Part shown: positions 38,167-47,830 of the stretch, piece after piece
Position numbering within the stretch: position 1 is the stretch's first letter
Layout: each line of letters begins with the position of its first letter
Assembly: GCA_021166775.1 (NCBI GenBank)
Contig: JAJPEQ010000003.1
Coordinates: 1-64,000 of the forward strand
Direction: 5' to 3'
Source of the DNA: Comamonas sp.
Lineage (GTDB): Bacteria > Pseudomonadota > Gammaproteobacteria > Burkholderiales > Burkholderiaceae_C
DNA: 64,000 nt
Program-made: the position numbers and the translations under genes
Notes under the pieces: model-generated
What the model was told of the DNA's origin: nothing
Databases searched by the model: none
The model's input: only the letters and a program-made list of their open reading frames with translations

Positions 38167-38982
38167 TTAAAGCACGCGGTGGTCGAGCGCGGGCAGCTGA
38201 GCGCGCACCTCGCGCAGGCGCCCCGCATCGAGCCCGGCCAGCACCACGCCCGCGCCTTCGGCCTGCTGCGCCAGCACCTCACCCCAGGGGTCGACGACCA
38301 TGCTGTGGCCCCAGGTGCGCCGGCCGTTTTCATGCTGCCCACCCTGCGCGGCCGCGAGCACGAAAGCCTGGTTCTCGATGGCGCGGGCGCGCAGCAGCAC
38401 CTCCCAGTGCGCGCGCCCCGTGGTCCAGGTGAAGGCGCTGGGCATGAGCAGCAGATCGCAGCCCGCCCGCGCATGCGCACGGTACAGCTCGGGAAAGCGC
38501 AGGTCATAGCAGACCGAGAGCCCCACGCGCCAGCGCGTGCCGTCGCGCGCGGCAAGGTCGAAATGCACCGGCGCATCGCCCGGCTCGATGCTGCGCGCCT
38601 CGTGAAAGTGCTCGTCGCCGCGATCGAAGCCGAAAAGGTGGATCTTGTCGTAGCGCGCCACGCACGCGCCCCGCGGGTCAAAAACCAGCGAGCTGTTGCG
38701 CACGCGCGCCGCATCGTGGCTGGTGAGCGGCAACGTACCGCCCACGAGCCACAGCCCGCACTCGCGCGCGGCCTGCGCAAGAAAGCGCTGCACCGGGCCG
38801 TCGCCAAAGGGCTCGGCCAGCGCCAGCTTGTCCTGGTCGCTCGCGCCCATGAGACAGAAGTACTCGGGCAGCACCGCCAGCTCGGCGCCCGCCTGCGCGG
38901 CCTGCTCCAGCAGGTCGCGCGCGTGCGCCAGGTTGTCGGTCAGCACTTGGCCGGAAACCATCTGCAGGGATGCGGCTTTCAT
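38167..38982 (-). CDS. Carbon-nitrogen hydrolase, Nit1-like (deaminated glutathione amidase-like)
   Basis: The 271-residue nitrilase-superfamily protein has the Glu-Lys-Cys triad: Glu in LPEYF (about 40), Lys in RYDKIHLFGFD (about 113) and Cys in VCYDLRFPELYR (about 157). The KIHLFGFD and CYDLRFPE forms are typical of the Nit branch, which removes the amide from deaminated glutathione, so a link with the glutathione genes of the window is plausible. The ATG overlaps the yhdP stop by four bases, implying coupled translation. Confidence 0.88.
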   Translation of the reverse strand: MKAASLQMVSGQVLTDNLAHARDLLEQAAQAGAELAVLPEYFCLMGASDQDKLALAEPFGDGPVQRFLAQAARECGLWLVGGTLPLTSHDAARVRNSSLVFDPRGACVARYDKIHLFGFDRGDEHFHEARSIEPGDAPVHFDLAARDGTRWRVGLSVCYDLRFPELYRAHARAGCDLLLMPSAFTWTTGRAHWEVLLRARAIENQAFVLAAAQGGQHENGRRTWGHSMVVDPWGEVLAQQAEGAGVVLAGLDAGRLREVRAQLPALDHRVL

Positions 38983-41900
38983 GGGGTGTCTCCTTTCCCG
39001 GTCGATGCATCGGTGCTGCCCGGTTCGATCTGCGTCACCTGCGGATCGCTCCAGGTGCCCTCGATGCGGAATTCCCGCGTCGCGGCCTTCACGAGTTTGT
39101 CACCGAGCACGGCCTGCGCCAGGAAACTGCTCAGGCCCACCACGGGGTTGATGACCGTGGCGATGAGCGAGGCCGTGAGCGTGTTGAGCTGAGGCACCAC
39201 CACCACATGCAGGTCCTCGGTCTCATTGGCAATGTCGGCGTGGCCTTCCATCAGCACGGCGGCGTTCACGCCCTTCATCTGCAGGTTGTTGGTGCGCGCG
39301 ATGCCCCTGTCGATCTGCACATCGGCACGCACGAAGTCGAAGGCGAACCCGGCGCTGAAGATATCGCGGAAATCGAGCGTGAGCCGCCGGGGCAGCGCCT
39401 GCAGGCTGAGCACCCCCAGCAGCTTGGAGATGCCCGGATCGGCCTTGAGGAACTGGCCGGCCGTCATGTCCAGCTTCATCTGCCCGGTCATGCTCGCGTA
39501 GTCGGGAGCAACCGGCGAGCCGAGCCAGCCGATCTGCCCATCGAGCTCGCCCGCGCCCCGGCTCACCACGCCGGGCATGCCCATGCGGGTCAGCAGCTCA
39601 CCCGAGTCGCGCACCTTGAGCGCGAACTTGAGCGCGGTGCGCCGCCGCGCGTTGGGCCCGGCGTTGCCCAGCAGCGCCCAGTTGCCGCTGGAGGTGAAGC
39701 TGGCCTCGGGCATCTCCAGGTTCAGGCTGGAGAGGCGCCACTCGCGCTGGCCGTCGGCGCTGGCGCGATTGCTCGCCTGCAGCGTGAGCTGGCCCAGACG
39801 TTTGCCGCGCAGCTCGAAATCCTGCGCCTGCACATCCAGCGCGGGCAGCTCGCTGAGATCGCCCCCGTCCAGCAGCGCATCCACCTGCGTCTCATCCGTC
39901 CTGGGCAGCGCCAGGCGCGACAGGCGCGCATGCACCAACCCCTGCGGCGCGGTCGCATCGGGCGCACGGTAGGCGATGCGGCCCTCGAGTTCGCGCGCCG
40001 ATACCTGCGCGCTCCAGCTCTTGTCCTGCGCCTGCGCCTGCGCCACCACGTCATGCAGCGTGCGCTGCTTCCAGGTAAGCGCGCCCACGCGCAGATCGAC
40101 GCTGTGCGGCTCCCAGGGCGAGGGGGGCGCGGCAGGTGCGGTGGAGGAACCGCCCGCCAGAGCGCTCCAGGCATCAAGGTCCAGCGTCTGCAGCGCCACA
40201 TGCGCCTGCACGCCACGACCCGCGGGCTGCGCCGCCACGCCCGGTCCGAGCACGATGGTGCCCGCCAGCACCGGCGGCGCGCCCGCCCCGTCGGCCGCGA
40301 TCGCGCGCAGGTAATTGAAGGCGAAGACCTCCCCCACCGTGAGCCGCAGGTTCTCCCGTGCGAGCTCACCCTTGCCGGGGCCGGTCAGCAGCCGGGTTTC
40401 GTAGCGCACCGGCAGGGCCTGGTCAGCCGACTTGGTCAGGGGCGCGGGCAGATCGAGCGCCATGCCCTGCAGGTCGGTGGTGACGAGCAGTTCGGGCACG
40501 CCCTCGCGCACACCCAGCGTCAGCGCATAGCGGCTGGCGCCGTGCGATCGCGCCGCCAGCGCGGCCAGTGTCCGGTCGCCCGCCGCGGCCTGGCGCAGGC
40601 CCTCGGCCGTGGCCGCGCCATCGGCCTGAATGCGCAGCTGTGGCACCGCGCCCTTGACCTGTGGGCGCAGCCCACCGCTGAGCTGCACCTCGCCGCCGAG
40701 CGCCTGGGCGCGCACCTGCTCCAGCTCGAAACCGCGCTCGGAAAATTTCACGACACCGCGCGCCTGCGTCAGCGGCGGCGCCGCGCGCGCCACGCGCACT
40801 TCGTTGCCTGAAAGCGTGATGCGGCCCTCCACCTGGCTTTTCGCCATGGCCTCGATGGGCAGGCGCAGCTGCAGCCGCAAGGCGGCATCCCCGGTGCCGG
40901 TCATCGCGTCGAGCGTGCCGTCGGTGAGCTGCGCCACCTGCGAGCCGCGCACGAAGGACAGCATGTCGGCCAGCGGCCCGCGCACATCGCCCTGAACCTC
41001 CACCAACGGCCTGGACAGGTCCGCGATCCGGGCGCTGACCTGCTGCACTTTCAGCAGCTTCGCGCCCTCGACGTGCCCGGACGCCCCGTTGACGCGCATG
41101 CCTGCCCGGTCGAACACCAGCGAGCCCGACAGCCCCGCGAGCGCCGGCCAGGGCTTGTCGCCCGGTTCCGCAAGTGCCGTAGGCACGTAGACCAGCGTGG
41201 TGTCCTTGACCTGCGCGGCGATGTGAAATTCACCGCTCTTGTCCTCGTCGAAAGGCATATGGCGCAAATCGCCCTTGACGCGAAATTTCACGTCGCTGCT
41301 CGTGCCGGCGGTGATGGCATCGCGCACGTAGCGGCGCGCATCGTCCCCCACGGCCAGCGGCAGATAGCGGTACACGCGCGTGCCGTCGGCGCGCGTGAGG
41401 CTGCCCGACAGATCGAGCACGCCGGGCAGGTAGGCCTCGTCGCTCTCGCCCGTGTGCCAGTGCAGCCGCGCCTGGCCCTGCGCATCGGCATTGGCAAAGC
41501 GCAGGTCGTCGCTCTGCACCGCGATGCGCGCGCCATCGATCTGCCAGCGCACCGTGGCGTCCAGGGTTTGCACCGGCACGCACGGGTCCGCGAACACGCC
41601 CGGCAGCAGCAGCGCGCCATCGGCGATCGACAGGCTCGCGCTGCCGCCCGCCTGCGTGAGTTCGAAGCGGCCCGCGGCGCCGCGCAGGCCGAACGCCTTG
41701 GGCGCGCAATCGGTGGCGCTGGCGGCCGCGTTGGGGCTGGCGTTGGCGGCCAGCGCCAGCGCCGACACGCGCCCCTTGGCGCTGTAGCCGGTCAGCGCGT
41801 CCGGTGCGCCCTGCCAGCTCGCCTGCAGCTGCTGCACCCGCCCCTCGGGGGCGTAGCGCTCCAGCGCCTCGCGCAGCTCACGATCGAGCGGCACGCGCGT

Positions 41901-43019
41901 GGCAATGCGTGCGAGCAAGGCCAGGTCCAGCACGTCGGCATGCAGCTCGCCGCGCTGCGCCGCCCCCGTGCCCTGCGTGCGCAAGGCCAGCGAGCCGCTT
42001 TGCCAGGCCAACCCGTCATCGGTGAGGAAATGCAGATCGCGCGCCGACAGATCAAGCCCCCCCGGCAGGGGCTGCAGCGTCACGCGCGCGCCCAGCTCAT
42101 CGAGCGCCAGCGGCTGCAGGGCCCGACCCCACTGCATGCGCACCTGCTGCATCGCCACGTCGGAGACCGCGCGCACGAGCCGCCCCTGGCGTACGTCGGC
42201 CCAGGCGCGCAGCGCGCCCTGGCCCGCGTCCAGCGTCATGCCACGCAAGTCCACGTGGGGCGCGAGCTGCGCCAGATCGACGCGAGGCCACTCGACGTAC
42301 CACTGGCCGCTCCAATGCGTCCAGGCCCTGCCCAGCGGATCCCACAGCGGCTCCTGCAGCTGCGCCCGCAGCGACAGCCGATCGCCCCAGGACGCGGGCG
42401 GTGTCGCGTCCACGCGCAGCGCGTGACGCCATGGGCCGCCGCGCATCACCAGATTCACATCGCCGAACGTCACGGCGGGCTGCGCGCGCTGCTCGTCGAG
42501 CCACTGCACCTCGCCGCCCTGCACCACCACCTCGGCCTGCGACAGCAGCCAATCGAGCGTCGCGCCGTCCCCCTGAGCCCCCTGCACCGGCTGGCCCGCA
42601 ACGAACAGGCGCCCAGCCGTATCGCGGCGCGCCTGCAGCCGGGGTGCTTCGATATAGAGCTGCTGCAATCCCAGGTGCAAGGCCGAGCGCGGCGAGAGCG
42701 TGATCACCACGCGAGGCAGGCGCAAGGCCTCATGGCCCTGCGCATCGAGCAACTGCACGCCTTGCAGTTCAAAGGTGGGAAACACCCCTTCGCTGCGCGC
42801 CGACAGGTGCTGCACGCGCACCGCAAGCCCGAGCCGCTGCTGCGCCTGCTGCTGCAGCAGCGGGCGAAAATCGTCGATGCGCGGCACAATCCAGAAATGG
42901 AGCAGCGCCCACGCCAGTACCAGCATCAGCCAGAACGTCAGCAAGCCTGCGAGAACCCATCGTGCCGTGCTCGCCAAAAAACGGAGCCAGCGGGGGGGAT
43001 GTGTGAACGCCTCGGTCAT
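38979..43019 (-). CDS. yhdP: YhdP-family AsmA-like envelope protein
   Basis: The 1346-residue protein has one N-terminal membrane helix (about 20-45) and a very long periplasmic part of beta-strand repeats. This matches YhdP, an AsmA-like bridge protein that, with TamB and YdbH, carries phospholipids to the outer membrane in E. coli. The C-terminal AsmA2 part includes GAGELDGQIGWLGSP and VNAAVLMEGHADIANETEDLHV. I use the ATG at 43019; a TTG five codons earlier is less likely. It is divergent from glnE across about 110 bp, and yhdP-nit is a conserved gene pair. Confidence 0.92.
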   Translation of the reverse strand: MTEAFTHPPRWLRFLASTARWVLAGLLTFWLMLVLAWALLHFWIVPRIDDFRPLLQQQAQQRLGLAVRVQHLSARSEGVFPTFELQGVQLLDAQGHEALRLPRVVITLSPRSALHLGLQQLYIEAPRLQARRDTAGRLFVAGQPVQGAQGDGATLDWLLSQAEVVVQGGEVQWLDEQRAQPAVTFGDVNLVMRGGPWRHALRVDATPPASWGDRLSLRAQLQEPLWDPLGRAWTHWSGQWYVEWPRVDLAQLAPHVDLRGMTLDAGQGALRAWADVRQGRLVRAVSDVAMQQVRMQWGRALQPLALDELGARVTLQPLPGGLDLSARDLHFLTDDGLAWQSGSLALRTQGTGAAQRGELHADVLDLALLARIATRVPLDRELREALERYAPEGRVQQLQASWQGAPDALTGYSAKGRVSALALAANASPNAAASATDCAPKAFGLRGAAGRFELTQAGGSASLSIADGALLLPGVFADPCVPVQTLDATVRWQIDGARIAVQSDDLRFANADAQGQARLHWHTGESDEAYLPGVLDLSGSLTRADGTRVYRYLPLAVGDDARRYVRDAITAGTSSDVKFRVKGDLRHMPFDEDKSGEFHIAAQVKDTTLVYVPTALAEPGDKPWPALAGLSGSLVFDRAGMRVNGASGHVEGAKLLKVQQVSARIADLSRPLVEVQGDVRGPLADMLSFVRGSQVAQLTDGTLDAMTGTGDAALRLQLRLPIEAMAKSQVEGRITLSGNEVRVARAAPPLTQARGVVKFSERGFELEQVRAQALGGEVQLSGGLRPQVKGAVPQLRIQADGAATAEGLRQAAAGDRTLAALAARSHGASRYALTLGVREGVPELLVTTDLQGMALDLPAPLTKSADQALPVRYETRLLTGPGKGELARENLRLTVGEVFAFNYLRAIAADGAGAPPVLAGTIVLGPGVAAQPAGRGVQAHVALQTLDLDAWSALAGGSSTAPAAPPSPWEPHSVDLRVGALTWKQRTLHDVVAQAQAQDKSWSAQVSARELEGRIAYRAPDATAPQGLVHARLSRLALPRTDETQVDALLDGGDLSELPALDVQAQDFELRGKRLGQLTLQASNRASADGQREWRLSSLNLEMPEASFTSSGNWALLGNAGPNARRRTALKFALKVRDSGELLTRMGMPGVVSRGAGELDGQIGWLGSPVAPDYASMTGQMKLDMTAGQFLKADPGISKLLGVLSLQALPRRLTLDFRDIFSAGFAFDFVRADVQIDRGIARTNNLQMKGVNAAVLMEGHADIANETEDLHVVVVPQLNTLTASLIATVINPVVGLSSFLAQAVLGDKLVKAATREFRIEGTWSDPQVTQIEPGSTDASTGKGDTP

Positions 43020-43130
43020 GACGGTGGGTTGCAATGTCAGGAATTATGACCCGCTGCCCGTGATGACCCACCTGTTCACAGCCCCCCACGACAGACGCCG
43101 CGCGCATGCACCGTGCGGGCTGCGCCAACG

Positions 43131-45872
43131 ATGACGTCCGCTCTTGAGGTCACCGCCAGCGCGGGCGGCCTGGCCAGCCACTCGCGCCTGTACCAGCGCC
43201 TGCACCGGCGCTACGACCAGGCGTGGTCGCTGCTGGCGCCCGGCATGCCGGGGCGCGACGCGATGGCGGCCGCGTGCGAGCGGCTGCTTGCCCAAGGCAA
43301 CGATCTGGCCAGCAGCCTGCGCATCCTGCGCCAGCTGGTGATCGAGCGCCTCATGGTGCTCGATTGCGAGCAAGGCGCACCGCTCGATGGCATCTGCGCC
43401 GCGCTCACCACCCTGGCCGAGGTGGCACTGGACCGCGCCGGCACGCAGGCACGCACCGAGCTGGATGCGCTGCACGGCGCGCCGCTGAGTCCCGAGGGCG
43501 AGCCGGTGCAACTGTGGACCCTGGGCATGGGCAAGCTTGGCGCGCGCGAGCTCAATGTCTCCAGCGACGTCGATCTGATCTTCATCTACGAGTGCGACGG
43601 CGAGACGGCGGGCCTGGCCGACGGGCGCGGCAAGCTGTCCAACCACGAGTATTTCGTGCGCGCCGTCAAGCGCATCAGCGCGCTCATCGGCGAGCAGACG
43701 GCCGACGGCTTCGTCTTTCGCGTCGATCTGGCGCTGCGCCCGCATGGCAACTCGGGGCCGCTGGCCATTTCACTGCCCGCGCTGGAAGATTACCTGCGGC
43801 TGCACGGGCGCGAGTGGGAGCGCTTTGCCTGGCTCAAGAGCCGCGTGGTCGCGCCGCGCGCCTGCCTGTCCTCGCCCAACGTGCAGGCGCTGCGCCAGGT
43901 GGTACTGCCCTTCGTGTTCCGGCGCTACCTCGATTACGCCGTCTTCGACGCGCTCAGGGCGCTGCACCGCCAGATCCGGCAGGACGCGCAGCGCCGCTGC
44001 GCCGGCCACCCCGAGCGCGCCAACGACGTCAAGCTCTCGCGCGGGGGCATACGCGAGATCGAATTCACCGTGCAGCTGGTGCAGGTGGTGCGCGGCGGAC
44101 AGTTCCCCGAGCTGCGCTGCCGCCCCACGCTCGAAGCGCTGCAGCGCCTGACCCGCGCCGGCCTGATGCCGGCCGAGAGCGGCGAGGCGCTGGCGCAGGC
44201 CTACGTATTTCTGCGCCGCGTCGAGCACCGCATCCAGTACCTGGACGACCAGCAGACCCACGTGCTGCCCGTGAACGACGAGGACGTAACCTGGATCGCA
44301 CACAGCATGGGCCTGGGCTGCTGCGAATTCCTGCGCCAGCTCGACACCCACCGCGAGCGCGTGGCGCACGAGTTCGATGAACTGCTGGGCGGTCCGCCGA
44401 AGAACTCCTGCTCCGGGCCCGGCTGCAAGCAAGCGGACGACGCGCCCGCGGACTGGGACGCCGTCCTGCAGCTTCAGCCCGCCGCCGTGGCCGCGCGCAT
44501 GCGCCAGTGGCGCGAGCAGCCGCGCGTGCAGCAGCTCAGCGACAAGGCGACGGGCCGCCTGCTGCGCATCCTGCGCCAGACCGGCCAATGGCTGCAGGAT
44601 GGCAGCGCCACCGAGACCGCAGCACTGCGTCTGCTCGACTGGCTGGAACTGCTGCTGCGCCGCGAAAGCTATCTGGCGCTGCTCGTGGAGCGCCCGCTGG
44701 TGCTGAACCGGCTCATCTCCCTGCTGGGCGCGGCGCGCTGGCCCGCGCACTACCTGCAGCAACACCCGGGCGTGATCGACGAACTGGCGAGCGAGGCCTT
44801 GTTCGGCGAGCGCTTCGACGCGCAGGCCTTCCGCCAGGAGCTGCACGAGCGCCGCGCGGCGCTGGCCTCCACCGGCGAGGACGACGAGGAGGCGCTGCTG
44901 AACCTGCTGCGCCGCGCCCACCATGCCGAGGTGTTTCGCACGCTGGCGCGCGACGTGGAAGGGCGCCTCACGGTGGAGCAGGTGGCCGACGATCTTTCGC
45001 TGCTGGCCGACACGCTGCTCAGCGTCACCGTGCACTGGTGCTGGGAGCACTTCAAGGGCCGTCACCGCGAGGCGCCGCAGCTGGCCATCATCGGCTACGG
45101 CAAGCTCGGCGGCAAGGAGCTCGGTTACGGCAGCGACCTCGATATCGTCTTCGCGTTCGACGACACGGCCGACAACGCCCCGGAGCTGTACGCCGCGTTC
45201 GTGCGCAAGCTCATGTCCTGGCTCACCGTGAAAACCGGCGAGGGCGACCTCTACGAAATCGACACGCAGCTGCGCCCCAACGGCAATTCGGGGCTGCTCG
45301 TCACCTCGTTCGACGCCTACGCCGCCTACCAGCAGCAGCGTGGCAGCAACACCGCCTGGACCTGGGAGCATCAGGCGATGACGCGCGCACGCTGCGTGCT
45401 CGGTTCGGACGCCCTGCACGCGCGCTTTGACGCCGTACGCGAGGCCGTGATCACCGCGCCGCGCGAACGGACGCAACTGGCGCGTGAAATCCTCGCGATG
45501 CGCGAGCGTCTGCGCGAGGCCCATCGCGCCAGCGGCGCGCTGTTCGACCTCAAGCACGGTCAGGGCGGCATGGTGGACGTGGAATTCGCCGTGCAATACC
45601 TCGTGCTCGCGCATTCGGCCGCGCACGCCGGGCTGCGCGAGAACAAGGGCAACATCGGCCTGCTCGAGCGCGCCGAGCAGGCGGGCCTGTTGCCGCCCGG
45701 CGTCGGGCACGCGGCCGCCGACGCCTACCGCACGCTGCGCCAGGCGCAGCACCGCGCGCGGCTGAACGAGGAGCCCACGCGCGTGCCGCCGCAGCAGCTG
45801 GCGCAGGAACGCCAGGCCGTGCTGGCGCTGTGGAACGCCGTATTCGCCGCGGGGGAGAGCGCAACGGGCTGA
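43131..45872 (+). CDS. glnE: Bifunctional glutamine synthetase adenylyltransferase/deadenylase
   Basis: GlnE adds and removes AMP on glutamine synthetase in response to PII and glutamine. The 913-residue protein has two nucleotidyltransferase domains: LGARELNVSSDVDLIFIYE (about 130-148, deadenylase) and KLGGKELGYGSDLDIVFAFDD (about 658-678, adenylylase), each with the catalytic GSD/SSD-x-D pattern. A helical linker lies between, with ILRQTGQWLQDGS near 480. The start MTSALEV at 43131 fits relatives. Confidence 0.95.
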   Translation: MTSALEVTASAGGLASHSRLYQRLHRRYDQAWSLLAPGMPGRDAMAAACERLLAQGNDLASSLRILRQLVIERLMVLDCEQGAPLDGICAALTTLAEVALDRAGTQARTELDALHGAPLSPEGEPVQLWTLGMGKLGARELNVSSDVDLIFIYECDGETAGLADGRGKLSNHEYFVRAVKRISALIGEQTADGFVFRVDLALRPHGNSGPLAISLPALEDYLRLHGREWERFAWLKSRVVAPRACLSSPNVQALRQVVLPFVFRRYLDYAVFDALRALHRQIRQDAQRRCAGHPERANDVKLSRGGIREIEFTVQLVQVVRGGQFPELRCRPTLEALQRLTRAGLMPAESGEALAQAYVFLRRVEHRIQYLDDQQTHVLPVNDEDVTWIAHSMGLGCCEFLRQLDTHRERVAHEFDELLGGPPKNSCSGPGCKQADDAPADWDAVLQLQPAAVAARMRQWREQPRVQQLSDKATGRLLRILRQTGQWLQDGSATETAALRLLDWLELLLRRESYLALLVERPLVLNRLISLLGAARWPAHYLQQHPGVIDELASEALFGERFDAQAFRQELHERRAALASTGEDDEEALLNLLRRAHHAEVFRTLARDVEGRLTVEQVADDLSLLADTLLSVTVHWCWEHFKGRHREAPQLAIIGYGKLGGKELGYGSDLDIVFAFDDTADNAPELYAAFVRKLMSWLTVKTGEGDLYEIDTQLRPNGNSGLLVTSFDAYAAYQQQRGSNTAWTWEHQAMTRARCVLGSDALHARFDAVREAVITAPRERTQLAREILAMRERLREAHRASGALFDLKHGQGGMVDVEFAVQYLVLAHSAAHAGLRENKGNIGLLERAEQAGLLPPGVGHAAADAYRTLRQAQHRARLNEEPTRVPPQQLAQERQAVLALWNAVFAAGESATG

Positions 45873-45902
45873 GCGGCCCAGGATTTTCAGGGTCGCCGTG
45901 AT

Positions 45903-45919
45903 TTGCTGCGTTGCAGCAA
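45903..45919. promoter_or_regulatory. 17-bp palindrome upstream of metN, possible operator
   Basis: TTGCTGC-GTT-GCAGCAA is a perfect inverted repeat in the 140-bp gap between glnE and metN. The CTGC-N3-GCAG core has the form reported for PhaR-type polyhydroxybutyrate regulators, but no pha gene is in the window. A possible -10 box TAAAAT follows 10 bases downstream. It could be an operator for met transport genes or simply a small hairpin. Confidence 0.35.
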
Positions 45920-46012
45920 TGCACCTCGTAAAATCCGCCGTTTGGCTGCAACCACGTGAGCACGCCTGATTTGGCGCACCCACGAGGCGCGCCCGTACCG
46001 CGATAGGCATAC

Positions 46013-47077
46013 ATGATCGAACTGCGGGACATCACCCAGATCTACCCTGGCCCGAACGGCCCCGTGACGGCGCTGCACCGCGTCGACCTGCGGATCGCCT
46101 CGGGCGAGGTGTTCGGCATCATCGGGCGCTCGGGCGCGGGCAAGAGCTCACTCGTGCGCGTCATCAATCTGCTCAACCGCCCGACACACGGACAGGTGTG
46201 GGTGGGCGGGCGCGAACTCACGCAGCTGCCCGAGGCCGAGCTGCGCGCCGCACGCCGCGAGATCGGCATGGTGTTCCAGCATTTCAACCTGCTGTCCTCG
46301 CGCACGGTGTACGACAACGCGGCGCTTCCGCTGGAACTGGCTGGCATGGACAAGGCGGCGATCCGTGAACGTGTGACGCCGCTGCTGGAACTGGTGGGAC
46401 TGGCCGAGCTGGCCGACCGCTACCCGGCGCAAATCTCGGGGGGTCAGAAGCAGCGCGTGGGCATTGCGCGGGCGCTGGCGAGCCGCCCCAAGGTGCTGCT
46501 CTCGGACGAGGCCACGAGCGCACTCGACCCCGAGACCACGCGCTCCATCCTCGACCTGCTGCGCCGCGTCAACCGCGAGCTGGGTGTGACGGTAGTGCTC
46601 ATCACGCACCAGATGCAGGTGATCAAACAGATCGCCGACCGCGTGGCGGTGATCGACGCCGGTCGCATCGTGGAAATGGGCCCGGTGCTGGAGCTGTTCA
46701 CGCGCCCGCGCGAGGCGATCACGCGCAGCCTGATCGACGAAATCGTGCCGCAGACGCTGCCCGCCGCCGTGCTCGCCCGCGTGCGCGAGCTCGACCAGGG
46801 CCTGGCGCGGGACCACGCCGGGCGCCTCGTGCGTCTGACGTACGCGGGCGACCAGGCCTACGAGCCCATCCTCTCGCACCTGATCCGCGAGCGCGGGCTG
46901 GAGCTGTCCATCCTGCACGGGCAGATCGACGACATCCAGGGGCAGGCATTCGGCTCGCTCGCCGTTTACCTGAGCGGCACGCCCGCGGACATCGAACGCG
47001 CCACCCGGGACCTGCAGGCGCGCGGCGTGCTGGCGCAGGTGCAGGAAGCAGCGGTGACGGAGGGTCGCCATGTTTGA
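46013..47077 (+). CDS. metN: Methionine ABC transporter ATP-binding protein
   Basis: The 354-residue ATPase drives uptake of methionine. Walker A is GRSGAGKSS (38-46), the signature is SGGQKQRV (about 143-150), Walker B is [15 protein letters not shown] (about 162-176), and the C-terminal NIL regulatory domain (from about 265) senses methionine in this family. The order metN-metI-metQ matches other bacteria. The stop overlaps the metI start by eight bases. Confidence 0.96.
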   Translation: MIELRDITQIYPGPNGPVTALHRVDLRIASGEVFGIIGRSGAGKSSLVRVINLLNRPTHGQVWVGGRELTQLPEAELRAARREIGMVFQHFNLLSSRTVYDNAALPLELAGMDKAAIRERVTPLLELVGLAELADRYPAQISGGQKQRVGIARALASRPKVLLSDEATSALDPETTRSILDLLRRVNRELGVTVVLITHQMQVIKQIADRVAVIDAGRIVEMGPVLELFTRPREAITRSLIDEIVPQTLPAAVLARVRELDQGLARDHAGRLVRLTYAGDQAYEPILSHLIRERGLELSILHGQIDDIQGQAFGSLAVYLSGTPADIERATRDLQARGVLAQVQEAAVTEGRHV

Positions 47078-47735
47078 CAACTTCACCCCCATGATGCTCG
47101 CGCTCTTCGGCACGTCGCTGTGGGAAACCGTGATCATGGTCGGCGTCTCGGGCGCGATCGGCGGCCTGCTCGGCATCCCGCTGGGCGTGTTCCTGCGTCT
47201 GACGGACCACAAGGGCATTCTGGGCAACCGCCCGGCCAACGTGGTGGTGGGCGGCCTCGTGAACGCGGTGCGCTCCACGCCCTTCATCATCCTGCTCGTG
47301 GCCATCATTCCGTTCACGCGCCTCGTCACCGGCACCTCGATTGGCACCTGGGCCGCGATCGTCCCGATGACGCTGGCGGCCGCGCCCTTCATCGCGCGCC
47401 TGGTGGAGACGGCGCTGCGCGAGGTCGACGCGGGTCTGATCGAAGCGGCGCAGTCCATGGGCGCGAGCACCTGGCAGATCGTCTGGAAGGTGCTGCTGCC
47501 CGAGGCGCTGCCCGGCATCGTCGCGGGGCTGACCATCGCGCTCGTGAGCCTGACCGGCTACTCGGCAATGGCGGGCGCGGTGGGCGGCGGGGGTCTGGGC
47601 GACCTCGGCATCCGCTACGGCTACCAACGCTTCCTGCCGGACGTGATGCTGGCCGTGGTGCTGATTCTCATCGTCTTCGTGCAGGGGCTGCAGAGCCTCG
47701 GCGACTGGCTGGTACGGCGCCTTTCGCACCGCTGA
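47070..47735 (+). CDS. metI: Methionine ABC transporter permease
   Basis: The 221-residue protein has five membrane helices and the binding-protein-dependent transport loop [25 protein letters not shown] (about 130-154), which docks on MetN. It overlaps metN by 8 bp. A large inverted repeat directly follows its stop codon. Confidence 0.95.
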   Translation: MFDNFTPMMLALFGTSLWETVIMVGVSGAIGGLLGIPLGVFLRLTDHKGILGNRPANVVVGGLVNAVRSTPFIILLVAIIPFTRLVTGTSIGTWAAIVPMTLAAAPFIARLVETALREVDAGLIEAAQSMGASTWQIVWKVLLPEALPGIVAGLTIALVSLTGYSAMAGAVGGGGLGDLGIRYGYQRFLPDVMLAVVLILIVFVQGLQSLGDWLVRRLSHR

Positions 47736-47775
47736 AACGACACATTCGTCATGTACTCATGGCGCATGTGTCGTT
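47736..47775 (+). promoter_or_regulatory. Intercistronic stem-loop between metI and metQ
   Basis: AACGACACAT (47736-47745) is exactly complementary to ATGTGTCGTT (47766-47775), a 10-bp stem with a 20-base loop, starting right at the metI stop codon. No T-run follows, so it is not a standard terminator. It may protect the upstream mRNA or tune the amount of the abundant binding protein MetQ relative to the membrane parts. Confidence 0.6.
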
Positions 47776-47830
47776 GTGCAGCGCAACATCAGCGACTAGC
47801 ATCCAGGGTCTGATTTTTCGAGGTTCATCC

